Program-made: the position numbers and the translations under genes | The notes under the pieces: generated by a model | Told to the model about the DNA's origin: nothing | Database searches by the model: none | Seen by the model: only the letters and a program-made list of their open reading frames with translations | In this document: positions 46,701 through 59,057 of the stretch, piece after piece | Position numbering within the stretch: the first letter of the stretch is position 1 | How the letters are laid out: every line of letters starts with the position of its first letter | Source: Phoenix dactylifera | Taxonomy: Eukaryota; Streptophyta; Magnoliopsida; Arecales; Arecaceae | Length of the DNA stretch: 64,000 bases | Reading direction: 5' to 3' | Assembly (NCBI RefSeq): GCF_009389715.1 | Contig: NC_052399.1 | Location: 13,891,646-13,955,645 of the forward strand

Positions 46701-49700
46701 TCATGTGTTGACTGAAAACTTATGCCTGCACTCTGGGCATTCATAAAAAACAGTCTGCCCTTCATCAGCTGATCGTAGCTGCAAATTAAGTTTAGAAGAA
46801 TTGTCAAGAATAATGATGCAAACAAGACATTTCAAATGACTCAGAAAGCAAACAAATATGTAGAAGCTGGCTACTTACCTGTCTGGTATAATATTCAAGC
46901 TGGGGATGATGACATTGAGGACATGATTCATTTACCTATAGTAATTGAAAAGAAATCATGGGCTAAGTTTGACGGCTTTGAATGCGAACAATATCAGTTA
47001 ATAACGTCAACAAATACTCACCACTGCTCTTTGCACCACTGCTTCATCGACCGGAGTTGTTTCAAGAACTACAAAAGGCTCAATCTTCAGCTCCCTTCTA
47101 ATATCCTGAAAACAAAGGAAAAATACCAAAAAAAACCATCAGAATTAATCTAAGAAAAGGCAAACTCTAAAAATTATCAAAAAAACACTCTCTTTGAACA
47201 AAAGCGCAAACAAAATCTTTATCCAGTCTATTGCTGTCATTCCCATGAATAGCTTGCAGCCTTATTTTCCAGGCATAATCCCTGAATCAGATTGACCAAC
47301 AAAGGATTTTTTTTTTTTTTCCAAAAATCTTTTGAAGGGCGGCAGGACTCTCGAGTACTGACCTCCCTATTTATATACAGCCACATGGATTAACAATTCA
47401 TGATCTGCTCCTTAATTAATTTTGCAAGTGCAAGGCCAGAGAATAAAGAACCAACGGTGAAGAACCAAGTTAGTACAAACCAGACATTTGACATCAAAGT
47501 CAAACACCATAATATGACTATGAGGGTGTAAATTGAGGGAAGTCAACTGCTTTCTGTTATTATAGAAATAAAAAATATGTGCCCCTTCGCTCTTCTCTGA
47601 TGAGTTCATCTCACAGAGGGAGCCTATAGTTCAATAGTATGAGCATCTCTCCTTATGTCACACACACACAGAGAGAGAACACAGAGAGAGAGAGAGAGTA
47701 CGGTGACTAGGGTCCAATTTGGAGAGGATGCCAAGGTCACAGTAATGTAGAACTTTTTGTTGCAGAATTATCAAAATATGTATGGTAGGAAGTAGGAACA
47801 AGTCCTGTTGCTCGGACAGCAATTTTGTAGCAAAGAATAATTTAACTATCAGCAACTTCTTCACATCAAGCTCCAGTACTGCTTGAGATGTCCATGAAAA
47901 CTTTAATTTTGAAACTATTGCAAATGTCAGGTATAGTTTGAATTACCAAGAATCCCATACACATAGGATGTCTCAACTGAGGGTATATGTTCAATTATGT
48001 ACTATCCATTAACTAATATGGTGCCAAGTTTTGACTGAAACCAACTAAAACCAGACCAAATTTAGGGCAATGAAATGATGTATTTTATAACTGGATTTTT
48101 TAAATTATATTTTGTGTGGCTTATAATTAGTGTCTATATCAAAACTTGCCTTCTTGCTCCTCCATCTGTACTTTTTCTAAGTTTAGAGGAATCTAGATGG
48201 GTTTTCCCCCATCGCAAGAGTTTAAATTGTCTACCCAACAAGGCAGGATATAGCTGTGCCAAATGGTCTTCTACTATTCAAGGAAAATCAATTTCTTGCC
48301 GATTGCTCCAGTAGGAACTCAATGCCATATCATAGAGGACTAACATAAGGTTGAGGTGGGTTTCATAAAGTCCATGGATTGTGATAGAATATGAGGGTAA
48401 GCCTCGAGGCAATGGTAAGGTTGCTTCACTATGACTTGCATGTCACGAGTTCGATACATAGAAATAACCTCTTTGCATGCAAGGATAAGGTTGACTACAT
48501 CTCTCTCCGAACCCCAGGCGAGAGCCTTGTGCACTAGACCGCCCTTTAGAGGGCGAGCCTTGACGCAATGGTAAGGCTACTCTATTGTAATATCACTAGT
48601 TCGGAACATGAAAATGTCCAATAAGGTTGCATACATCCGACTTACCCCTGTACCCCATAGTTGCAAGAGCCTTGTGCACTGAGACACCTTTCGTACTCAG
48701 CCTAAGTTTTGCATATAGCCAGTCCCAAGCCCGGATAAAGGAGGGTTGCGGGAGGTTAACAACCAACGTAAAGCTATAGTCAAATCTTATGAGCATGAAT
48801 CCTGATCAAAATTTCATCAAGAAAGCCACTAAATATAGATGACACAAGACATGCAGTTTAGGTCAACATCCTAGTGCTGTCTAAAAAAGAGAGGGAGAAA
48901 AATAATCAACTAAATTTGAGTTCAAACAATGCATACTTGGATGATTGATAGCTTGAGAACAATTTGACAAGGTGCAGGCCCATATGCATCACATGGATTC
49001 ATAAGTGTTAGCTGGGTAGCTAATGTAGCAAAGGAAATCTGGAGGCTATGCATGCACTTGGAAAATTCATTAATGCGGATAAAAGGCTCTAAGATAATCA
49101 TGAAGCTGAGACAATTTTCTGAAAAATGCTAATTAACAGGTAGAATGTGGTACTGTTTTTACAATAAACCTGATTACTCGGTTGTCCTCCTTAAGAATAG
49201 TTCACTCATTGAGTAGTAAGGGTAGGATAACAGTTGCTTGAGTAACATTACTGGACTGTTATGCATCCAGGTGAGGATTATGAGTATTGTCAAGATGAAT
49301 CAACATTTGGTTGGCAATATTATTTCTAGGTGTTATCTCTTTTTCTCTCCCATTTTTGCGGCTTTTGTCTCAATTTCTAAGACACTATCATGAAACATGA
49401 TCCTATTCTCTACAACTTTGCACAATTTATGACTTAAGGCCACATAGTCAATTTACCTTTAAACTCAAAAGAACGAAATTAATTTTCTGAAATTTCTGTA
49501 TCCCTTATGGTATCCAAGTTACATATAGCATGCATTAAGTTTAATGCCATGAATAAACTCAATATTGGATTCGTTTGATTTATATGTTAATTAGTGTGTA
49601 TAATATATATATTTCTTATAGTTTCAAGCACTCCAACATTTTGTATAAATGCTCCCTACTCTCCAAGCTCAAACTTTTCTTTGTTCTCACTTTGTGCAAC

Positions 49701-52700
49701 TATGAGTTAATGCCTTCCTAGCTAGTTCGGTCTAACACAAACTGCTGCTTGTCATAGTAAAACTCATTTCCTTACCTGAAAGAATAAAATGATAGCATTA
49801 CAAAAAAAACCATCATCTATATAAAATTTGCATTTTTGGCCTCCTGTCAGATTCTTCTAGAAAGCAATATTTGCATCTTGAAGAATCTACGATCACCAGC
49901 CTTATTGTGCAAAAAAAAAATACGGCCCAGTGCATGAGACTCCTGCCATTGTGGGGTCCGGAGAGTGTTAATTGTACACAGCCTCAACCCTGCATGTAGA
50001 GAGGCTATTTTCGCATTTCGAACCCATGACCTCCATCTCACAATTGAGCAACCTTACTTTTGCGCCATAACTTACCAATCTTATGGCAACAACCAGCAAA
50101 TTACAAGCCAACAAATTGAATTAAGAGGCAGAACGACTTTGTAGATGAGGTAGATGGTTGTTATGAACTAAGAGATCCAATCTCAATATTCTCCAATATT
50201 CGGTTACTAAATGATTGTTTCATGCACCAATCAAGGATGCTAATTATTACTCAGTGGGTAATATCAACAAGGAGATGTTACAATGGCAAATGAAGGATTT
50301 GATTATATGACGACAATGCATACCTCGGCTATGATAATGTATTGTGCTTCCCTCCCTTCAATATCTAGAAAAAAAAAAAAGCAATCTTCTAATTAGAAGT
50401 GTCCATATAGTAAGACTAAAAAAGGAGTATCTTCAAAATTTTTAATTTCATATGGCCAAAGAACATCGGAAAGTAGTCGATAAGCATAACAAAAGATATA
50501 CAGTAGTAGGAAGCATGGTGACAAAAGAAACCTAAAAATATATTAGAGGAGTTTATATGAAAGAAATGACTAGATGATGAAGTTTGCCATCAAAGAATTT
50601 ATTAGAGGAGTTGTAGAAGTTACAAAACTTAAGGATAAAGTGATGAAAAATCAATTGAGATAGTATGGACATGTGCAACGAAGATCTGAAGAGGCTCTAG
50701 TAAGGAGAGATACCTTAATTTGTGTTGAAGATGAATAAAAAGAGGGTAAGAGCTAAGGGTAACATGGATGAAGGATGTAAGGAATGACACCGAGAAACTT
50801 GGAATAACATTAGAGCCTTTGGCCCTAAATAAGAATGCTTGGTGAACGAGAATCCATACAACTAAGCCCCTAACAGTTGGAAAAAGGCTTGATGATTGTG
50901 ACTATAATTATGATTATGCAACCTGTTCCGAGATCCTCATTGAAAGTAAACATGGCATGGTATTTGCTTCTCCCATAGAAGCAACATATAGAAAAAGCAT
51001 TGACTTGGAACCTTTGTGATGGGTCGTCATCACATGGTGAACGAATAAATTTTTATTGAATGAATGATTTTGTTATAGATAGGAATGAACTACGTTTCTC
51101 TCAAGACAAGAGTGTTATCTACTTATTTCAAGTCCACGATCAATAATTGGGCATACAAATCAAAGATCCATATCGTTAATCATAATCTATACCACTAAAA
51201 ATATCTCAAAATCAAAAATTATATATTTTCATGATCTCTAACCTATGCATCAAGTGAACACAGAACTAGATGATTTTTATTATGCTAATATGTTAAAATA
51301 CATTATGGGCCATTTAAACTTATCGATCATGATCTATACATGTTAAAACATATGTACATTAAAAATCAATAGATTTAATACTTAGATCTTTAAACAATAT
51401 AGTCTGCTATCATTTTAATTATATATTTGTACATCCACTTAATTCATAGGTTAGAGAGTAGTAAAACATGCGATTTTTGGTTTATAGGCTTTTTTGTGGT
51501 GCATATCACAAACAATATGTAGATCCTTGATTTGGATGTCCATTATTGATTTTGGAGATCAAAGAAGTACATACCTTCATCTTGAGAAGAGCAAACTCTA
51601 TCTCACACACACATACATAGAGAGCGAAAGCTCAAATTTCTAAAATCCTAAAAAGCGGACAAATAATCATCATTCTGATACAATTTGTGAACACATAAGA
51701 GTAAGAAGACAGCTTTACCAAGGATAAACCTTCTTGAAGATGAAGATGAGATGGCACCACTTTGTAAGTTATCAAATGAGTTGTCCAACTCATCAAGAAC
51801 CACATGAATTAAAATATATATGACAAGATATGGCCCCTTTTGGAGTTATGGTCAATACAACTAAAGACTACAATTTTGTCTGCGACACAAGTTATCAATC
51901 TTGGATCAGTTCTTAGGTCTTTTTCCTTTGAATATTTTTCAGCAAAATTTTGCTTTTGAAACAGACAAACAAGATTTACAATGGATGGCTGTAAATTTCA
52001 GGTTTTGGTTAAAAAAATACTATTTACAATATATAGCAGCATTAATTTTAGAATTTTTTCTGTTTTCTTTTCTGATACACATATTGAGCCATAAATCTAA
52101 ATCTGAGTATCAAGAGTTCTTGATTTTAATTAATTTTTGAAAGCTTAGTCTTTCTTTTTAATTCAATCCACCCTTCTCTAAAACACATATCACCGTATTC
52201 CAAAGGAGTGCCTGCATCACCTACATTAATGCAGGAGGAATTTTCAAGAGGACATCTCTGCATGAAACGCTGTGCGCTTTCCAACAAATATATCGTGGGC
52301 GTGTCTACGGAAGAAAAGGACGTCAGTTGCTGCAGGTAAAATCGGGCACCCTTCAGTAAACAAAGATGCCAGATAAACCAAGACCATCAAATCGCAATTC
52401 CACCCGCTTGCAGAAAATCAAACCACAAGAACAAGACCTTTGGTTTCTACAAAATTTCAGAAGTCTAAAACCCTAGAAAAGATCACGTCTACGATTCGAC
52501 CATATAAAGCAGTTCGATGACACCGTTAAATTCAGACGACGATGACGATGTAGATGATGCCTCGATCAAGAAACGATCCCCTCAAATCCTAATAATAGGA
52601 AGAGCAAGGCCATCACATATAGGAGGAGGAGCGGAGGAGGCGATGGTACCTTTGGCCGCGCGCTTGAAGCCGCAGAGAGGGCACTCGGCGAAGTCCAGCG

Positions 52701-52767
52701 AGTCGAAGGAGAGAAGCGTCCCGCACATGCCGCAGAACAAGAAATCGCGGGCCTCGCAGAACGCCAT
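46701..52767 (-). CDS. NRPA12: DNA-directed RNA polymerase I subunit RPA12
   Basis: Small zinc-binding subunit of RNA polymerase I, related to RPB9 and TFIIS, needed for RNA cleavage and proofreading in rRNA synthesis. Exons in transcript order: 52767-52650, 50364-50324, 47105-47022, 46935-46879, 46778-46701, with GT-AG introns and matching phases, giving 125 aa. The N-terminal ribbon has C12-x2-C15 and C29-x2-C32. The C-terminal TFIIS-like ribbon has C86-x2-C89 and C114-x2-C117. Between them [16 protein letters not shown] includes the acidic D105-E106 pair of the cleavage hairpin. The middle exon [18 protein letters not shown] fits the RPA12 linker. The motif ADEGQT with this linker favours RPA12 over RPC11 or RPB9. 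Exon 1 is GC-rich and the later exons AT-rich. Introns 1 and 2 (2.3 and 3.2 kb) hold retroelements. Confidence 0.93.
47660..47698 (+). repeat. (CA)n/(GA)n microsatellite in RPA12 intron 2
   Basis: A short CA run followed by interrupted GA runs. Confidence 0.85.
48393..48549 (+). mobile_element. Au SINE, copy 1
   Basis: Matches the plant Au SINE from end to end: AAGCCTCGAGGCAATGG at the head, an A box (GCAATGGTAAGG), a B box (ACGAGTTCGATA), then AAGGATAAGGTTGACTACAT, CGAACCCCAGG, GAGCCTTGTGCACT and a terminal CCCTTT. It is about 150 bp and ends in a short T-run, as Au elements do. It lies in RPA12 intron 2, antisense to that gene. Confidence 0.88.
48550..48695 (+). mobile_element. Au SINE, copy 2, directly behind copy 1
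   Basis: Begins GAGGGCGAGCCTTGACGCAA, followed by TGGTAAGG, a B-box region (ACTAGTTCGGAA), AATAAGGTTGCATACATCC, GAGCCTTGTGCACT and CACCTTT. It is the same family and orientation as copy 1, with no more than a few bases between them, so this is a head-to-tail pair. Confidence 0.87.
49908..50075 (-). mobile_element. Au SINE, copy 3, opposite strand
   Basis: Read on the minus strand: ATGGCGCAAAAGTAAGGTTG, a B box GGTCATGGGTTCGAAAT, ATAGCCTCTCTACATGCAGG, GAGGCTGTGTACAAT, CCGGACCCCACAATGGCAGG, AGTCTCATGCACTGGG and a T-run. These match consecutive landmarks of the Au SINE consensus. It also lies in RPA12 intron 2, in the sense orientation. Confidence 0.88.
50565..50905 (+). mobile_element. LINE fragment, reverse transcriptase C-terminus
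   Basis: The plus strand reads [10 protein letters not shown], a stop where Trp is expected, [16 protein letters not shown]. This corresponds to the NRLRWFGHVQRRPxxAPVRR motif found after the reverse transcriptase domain of plant L1-type LINEs. Following broken frames recall the GRPKKTWxxVVRxDLxxLGL and RIHxADP segments in the right order. Frameshifts and stops show an old copy. It sits in RPA12 intron 1. Confidence 0.6.
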
Positions 52768-53135
52768 CCCCTGCCGTTCCGACGACGGCCGCCTGGCGGA
52801 GAGCGGCGGGAGGGAGAGAGAAAGAGAGAAGAAACTAGAAAGGGTTTCGGTCCACCGCCCCGCCGAACCTGCACGGACGAGTGAGGTTCTCGACTCATCA
52901 ACATCGACGGACCCGAAACTCAAATCCATCCAAATTCCAATTCGATCCAAGTTATCAGGCCCATCATGCAAGCTTTAAGCAGCATGGGTAGCGTCGTAAG
53001 GCGGCTTGCGCAACCAACGAAGTCCATGCACATAGGCCCAATCCAGCCCGAACATAACACACGTCGCTGCATACCTCATTCTTCTGGCTTGCAAAAACTC
53101 GTGACTTTGATCCGCAAATAATTATTTTTTTTAGA
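52768..53135 (-). promoter_or_regulatory. NRPA12: Probable RPA12 promoter and leader
   Basis: Sequence upstream of the RPA12 ATG on the minus strand. It is GC-rich near the gene and contains CT/GA-rich stretches at 52815-52840. The plus-strand open frame across this part is an antisense shadow of exon 1. No clear TATA box was seen. Confidence 0.4.
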
Positions 53136-53548
53136 TTTTTTTTGCATAAATATTTTTTTAAGAATTTAAATTTGCATAAATACCCTCTAAAAATACTCCT
53201 AATATAACGATTCTTCTAATGCCATTAATAAAAACAATAAATTATTTTAATAAATAAATAAATAAATTTTTTAAATTATTTTTTTGTCCTCCACTGCGAT
53301 CATCTTATAAATGTTTTTTTTTTTTTTTTACACATCTATCCATTAAAGATACTTTAGTCATTTTAATTTGAAAATAGTTAATTTTTTAACGGCATTAGAT
53401 GACGTAGGTATACATACAAAAATAAGAAAAAAAAGGATAGAATAACAAAACAAGTATTTTATGCAAGTATACATGCAAATATTAATTTTGGAAAGATATT
53501 CAGACAAAATTCGATATTTAGGAAGGTATTCATGCAAAAAAAAAAAAA
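53136..53548. mobile_element. Fold-back MITE (long imperfect inverted repeat)
   Basis: The left arm starts T-run-GCATAAATA and contains TTTGCATAAATACCCT. The right arm, as reverse complement, starts T-run-GCATGAATACCTTCC and contains TTTGCATGTATACTTGCAT. The inner edges match as CTAATGCCATTAA (53216-53228) and TTAACGGCATTAG (53386-53398), inverted with one mismatch. Arms of roughly 90-160 bases enclose an AT-rich centre. There is no coding capacity and the exact ends are blurred by homopolymers. Confidence 0.6.
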
Positions 53549-53710
53549 AAGGCTAAAAACGATTGATTCATATATTTCTAGCATGAATACAGCCAATTAA
53601 ATCAAAAAATAACAAATTCCAAAGCAACTCTCCTTTCTCAACCCACAGGATGCCTCTGGAGTGACTAGCCACATATGAAACCATCCAGTCCGCAATCCGT
53701 TTACCTATCT
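53549..53710 (-). mobile_element. LINE RNase H tail (remnant 4)
   Basis: The minus strand reads IADWMVSYVASHSRGILWVE, then LLFFDLIGCIHARNI and a stop at 53568. This is the same C-terminal module as at 15290-15510 (AADW...ILW...D..CIH..NI). The end of the frame is intact but the upstream catalytic part is absent. Confidence 0.6.
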
Positions 53711-56090
53711 GAAAACATGCTTGGTCTGTCTGCAAATATTTGTTAAGCAAAAACGCTATAAAATGCTCGAGGACACCACCCCTTCTATTGACCGCTGGAC
53801 CAGACAACCAAAGCGATATGAGCATCTGAGATAAGAAAAAGGGATGACAACTTGCACACGCTTTACAGAGCACGAAGTATTCACCTGCATTACTCCCTCA
53901 ATAGTGCTTTCACCTAGTCTGACTATTATATTGGTGTTAACACGTAATTTTTGATTCTCCAACTATCGCTCGGCATTTTGACAATAGGTTAAATGAGTTA
54001 AATTATCAAGACAATTTACACGACAAGAAGAACAAGAACAAAAATTTTGATGTCAGACCATTCGCAAAGGCCACAGAAGTGCCTGTAACTTAATCCTTGC
54101 TTCGAATAGTAAATGTGCTCAACTTTCTAAACTCAGCTTATTCTGTAGTTTTTTAGTATTAAAAGAAGTTCATAGTTTGCTCAGCTAATCTATAAAGGAA
54201 TGCTATATTCAGCAGTAAACAAGCAAATCCTGAAAATATCTGACTCACTAATTTGCCCCTTTATTTGGCATCCATACCAGAGGAGTGATGTCATGACGCA
54301 TGCAAGATCTGAATCTCTTAACACCTTTCTGTAGTCATAAAAGGCATAAAGAAAAAATGGAACGAAACCTAACCTGAACTCTTAAAATGGGATGCTATCA
54401 TGATTTTTAAAGTGATCTTCCGCATGTTACCGATATGGCAATGGCAGTTGGTCTCTATCCTTCGATGATGCAATAATTGCCTGCAAGAGAAATATGTGCA
54501 TAAAAACAAAAACCTAGGACGGGATAATGTACTAAATTTCCATGCATTAAAGGTCTGTGGTTGCTATTGGGGAACTATGCCTATGTTGAATTTGGTAGCA
54601 AGTTCAGGGGACAACTATCTCATTCCAAAAGACTCGAGGGATTTTAACATACACTCAAATCAAAGCAAACTTTATGATCTCAAATCACTGGATTTATTCG
54701 GCATTCAAATGATCATTCCCATGGTCGGCAAAGAATTACAGCTAAAGCTTGAAAAACTGCTGCTGCATCTCGATTGGATTCTGTCAGCACCTCAAACTGC
54801 CGGAATCAAACATCTATAGAACAAGACCATGGAAGAAAAACCTGATTTTAAGAATTAGAACCTAAGACCACATAATTTAGACCAAAAAATAGGACAGCAT
54901 TTTCAAATTGAATCATGCTAAGTTATAAGAAATAACAATGATAAACAAAAGATAGGGACATTCTACAACTTAAAATTGCATGTTGTCCGGATGTAAGCCG
55001 ACAATAAATCATCAAAATGGTTTTTCTTGCAAGGAAAAAGCTGCTATGCCACGGAAATTGCATAAGAAAAAGGACTTGAGATTCTCTGTTGCTTGGCAGA
55101 TTAGATAATAACAAAATAAAAGATCTTTGATGATCAAATGCTTAAAGTGAAGGTATTTGGCCTCATTTGTACTGATATCAAGAGTTGAATGAATTGCTGC
55201 AATCTTAGCATTATAGATTCAGAATGTCTACATTTTACCAAGTCACCAATGTTATTAATCCCAAGGATAATATTACCATCATTCTAAATTGGGAAACTTG
55301 AATTGGTTGGATTAAAAACAATTCTAATTTGAAAGATCTATTATAGAGCATATACTTGTATTTTCCATCGAGGTATAACAAAACAAAAACAACCAAAGAT
55401 AAAAAAAATTGCATCATGTCAACAAAATTGAAAAAAAAATCCTCAATTGCAATTTACAAATCTAACTCTGTCATGTATGTTTCTACAAATAATAGATTCG
55501 AGATATAGAACTAACTTTTGCGAATAGGGTTAGTCAAGACCAGACTGCTCTATATTATTCCAGCTAACCATTATAAAGATTTTATTTCCTATCAAGTGCT
55601 CCATGGTGTGCATGAAGCTAAACTACCATTGAAGAACAATGATAATCAGAAAAAGCAGGATTGTAAACATGTTGCTTGTAAAAAGAATGAATAACAAATA
55701 AAATATGATGGACGCCAAAAAAATAAAATATGACCATAATTATATGTATTGTGTTTGAACAACATTCTTGCCTGCGTCAGAACAATCCAACCATCATTAA
55801 AAATTCCGACGATAATAAGTCTTGTGTGCATGATAAAAATCAAATAACAAAGTTAAATCAAATACAACTTATTGCAGCTTCACAAGTTCAGTAGTACAGA
55901 TGTTGAAATGACAATATTTCTAGGTGTGGTAATGAGCGTTAGAGTCACTCTGCAAATATATCAATTATCAATGGTGTCTAGGCACATGCTGCTGCTAAAA
56001 TCCCCTATATCCTACCAAAATTGCTAAAGAAAAACTCTAAGATAATCATAGAGAAAGAAATTGCCAAGATAACATAGGCTACAAAAGAAA

Positions 56091-56290
56091 GTTAAGATGC
56101 TTCGGCTCATTAACTTTCAAAAAGTCCGAAATGTCAATATATCAATCACTTTGAGAATGAAAGTACTAAAGACATCCACAGAATACAAATGAAGGTTGAG
56201 ATGTTTTAGCTCATTAAATTTAAAAAAGTCTAGAATGTCAATATAGCAATCACTTTGAGAATAAACATACTAAAGACATTCCACTGAGAA
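56091..56290 (+). repeat. Tandem duplication, about 104-bp period
   Basis: GTTAAGATGCTTCGGCTCAT (56091) recurs as GTTGAGATGTTTTAGCTCAT (56195). AATGTCAATAT and CAATCACTTTGAGAAT also repeat in order. Two diverged copies. Confidence 0.75.
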
Positions 56291-57190
56291 TTCTTTACTC
56301 ATGTTACCACATGCTTGACTAGTACAGTACGCGGGACATGGATTTGGCACAAACTACTCCAAGGAATGATTCCTAGAACTGATTTCAGTAATATTCAAAG
56401 TTCCTTGCCGTCTCTGTGTCAAATTTTCTTTCTTCTTTTCTGTTCCTTCTCTATTGCTTAAATCTCAGCTCCGACCATCTTTATCTAAAGCCCCAAAACC
56501 ATCTCTAAGCCAAAAAATAATCTTATAGTATAAACGATATATTTGACTTCACAAGTTCACATATTTGATGGTTTCATGAATTATATCCATGATACACTGC
56601 ATTATCCCTAAAATATCCTTCACAAATCATACATTGCTATGTCGAAGTCAAGTACTTACCAGCAGAGAAAGTGGTTTTCAATTAGCTTAAAACTCTACAG
56701 AGTATTTTATTATCCATCAACAAAAGCATGTGCACCTATTTTCTACATGTTCCTGTGCAACTAACAATTACATAACAAATAATAAAACATGTGAAAGCAA
56801 GGAACCATTTAAAGATGATTTATACGCTTGCAATCATTCAAGGTATAATGTGCAATAAGGAACATAAACATATCGCTTGGACTGGGATCCACAATCCACA
56901 TAAAACATTAACTTGATTTATCTTCAATTTTTTCCCCTTTCTTTTTAATATGCATTCATATAATTTGGATATAGGACATCCTTGAGAAGACAACCTACAC
57001 ATGTGAATTAATAAAGAAGGTACCTAAAAGCAACAAACAGACCACCTATGATGCAAGGGCAAAAGTTCCATACGATGGAAGAATTTTAAGGATGAGCTGA
57101 AATAAGAAGCACTTAACCATAAATTCAGCTAAGTATATTTTAAAGACTTTGAGGTTCAGAAGTTACCGCAGCGAAAAGCAAATTTATCTT

Positions 57191-57661
57191 TCACTCCAAT
57201 TCACTCAAATGTGAAGAAACCAGTTGCTGGGTGCTGTAACCACATCTTTCTGTCCTTTCAGCTGATTGAAGATACACTCCAGGAGCTTTGACAGATAGGA
57301 CGCCCTGGTTTATTTCAAATTTGACTGAAAGAAGGCTGTTTGGGTCCAGGTCCATGAAAGGAAAGGTCAAAGGTTCAAGTTCCCAGGTCCAGCTGAGGAT
57401 GTAGAATGTTAGTACAGGTGGCTGTTTTTTACAGCCTGACGGAGAAAAAGAAAAGTCCAGTGGTATAAAAATGGGCAGCTGGGTAAAAAGAAGGGCTGGT
57501 AAGAACTGTTTTAGCAGCAAGTTCAGCGCTTTGGCTCGAAGATAAGGAAAAAAGAGGTTGATGTGGTGACAATTAGAATCCCAAATGCAGGTTACCTCAA
57601 CTGATCTCTGCAACCGATCAAAATTGCAGCTGGTTGGCCTTCTGCACCAGAAAGGCAGCAA
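57191..57661 (-). other. Unrecognised 156-codon open frame
   Basis: An ATG-to-stop frame with no domain, signal peptide or repeat that I recognise. Its composition is mixed and not like the GC-rich HMGA exon. It begins just downstream of a possible splice acceptor (exon start 57724) that could belong to an alternative 3' end of the HMGA transcript. A chance ORF is the likeliest reading. Confidence 0.15.
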
Positions 57662-59057
57662 GATGGAAACTGGGGCTGTTGTTTTGGGTTACTTCAAAGC
57701 TGTGGCACGGACTGATTCCTGAGGCTGTTCAGGTCAGGTATATAGTAGAAAATTAAGTGACAAAGGAAGAAAAGCCAACATAATAATGTTAAATCTTATT
57801 ACCTGCAGGACTGCAGCTAAAATTGTAATGATATTCTAGTAATAAATCCAAAGGGCGGGCAACAGTCTTCACATGACAATTAGACACAATTCAACATTGG
57901 ATAACACACAAGAGAAAATAAATGATAGAACAAAAGATTCGACCTGCCCTAGGGCGGTAAGCAAAGAATGCAAATTTGAGATATTGGATTTCTGGTTAAG
58001 TTAAAATGATACTATGATAATTATTAAAATAAAATTATATTAATCACATAATAATTTTTAAAGACGATGCATCCAATAAGTTTCTTGGAAACATACCACA
58101 GAATGAGTGCACAATCTACTAACATAATTTTTTACATGCATATAAGGAATCTACAAGACATGACTAGCTATTGTATCTTCTAGCAAAGCTAAACAAGCAA
58201 GGAAGCTACAGCAGTATCCAGTTGGGAGATATAATCATAACCAATCAAGCATTAAAGCCGCTGGACATTACCAATTAAGAATTTCAAGGATAGAAAATTA
58301 ATTCTCTCCAAAAATAGCAATGACCACAAGTAGGTTGAACACCATTATCAGTATGTCCACAGCAGCTATTTTAGCACAATCTCTCTGAACTGTGCTTACC
58401 ATAAGCAATCTCACTTAACTATATACATTACATGCTTAAATATATGAACAGATTCCACTCAGATGTGAAGTCAAATACCACAGATCCCAACTTATTCATC
58501 CATCTGATATTTGAGTAGCATATGCAGCCTGCTTCCATCTACAACTACCGTGGCTCCAACTTCACTCAAATTCACCAAAGTGAAATTCTAAGTAACTAAA
58601 CCAATTTCAGCCAACATCCATGGCTCACAAAAGTAAATATAGCATATAAGAATGCAGGCAATTTTTTTTTTTTCTAAGAAACATCATGCCTCACAGACAT
58701 CATTTTAAATTAGCATCTTTAGCTCCAACATAAACAGAATTCATCAGTACGGTAGCTACAATTGGAGCAAGTAATCATCTTAATTAAGAAAGAAAAGATC
58801 ATAGATAGAAAACAGACTCCTTACAAGGAAGGTAAAGGTCAGAAGACTCAGAACTCAGAACACTAATTACCAATTTTCAATCAGAACATCATCTTTGCTT
58901 CACATACATGCAAATCACAAACCCAACCATCCCTCCGAGGACCCTTCAAGCACAAACACTCCCATGTCTGCCGCCAATTTACCTTTTTCTCCCAAGTAAA
59001 ACACCAAAAGTTCCAAACTTGGTACCATTTCCCCCTCGATCACCCTCCCAGAAAGCC

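Larger units (their letters stand above)
53711..59057. other. Region between RNase H remnant and HMGA gene
   Basis: About 5.3 kb of AT-rich DNA without a firmly supported gene. It holds a diverged tandem duplication (56091-56290). A 156-codon minus-strand frame (57191-57661) has no recognised domain; it lies downstream of the HMGA gene and may be untranslated or intronic sequence. Confidence 0.5.

Noticed and set aside
46836-47153. Plus-strand frame of 105 codons
   Set aside because: Crosses RPA12 exons 3 and 4 in antisense and their splice sites; no independent support.
52517-52978. Plus-strand frame of 153 codons
   Set aside because: Antisense to RPA12 exon 1, which has the zinc ribbon cysteines and correct splice donor.
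54496-54819. Plus-strand frame of 107 codons
   Set aside because: No recognisable domain, AT-rich composition, no splice or promoter context.
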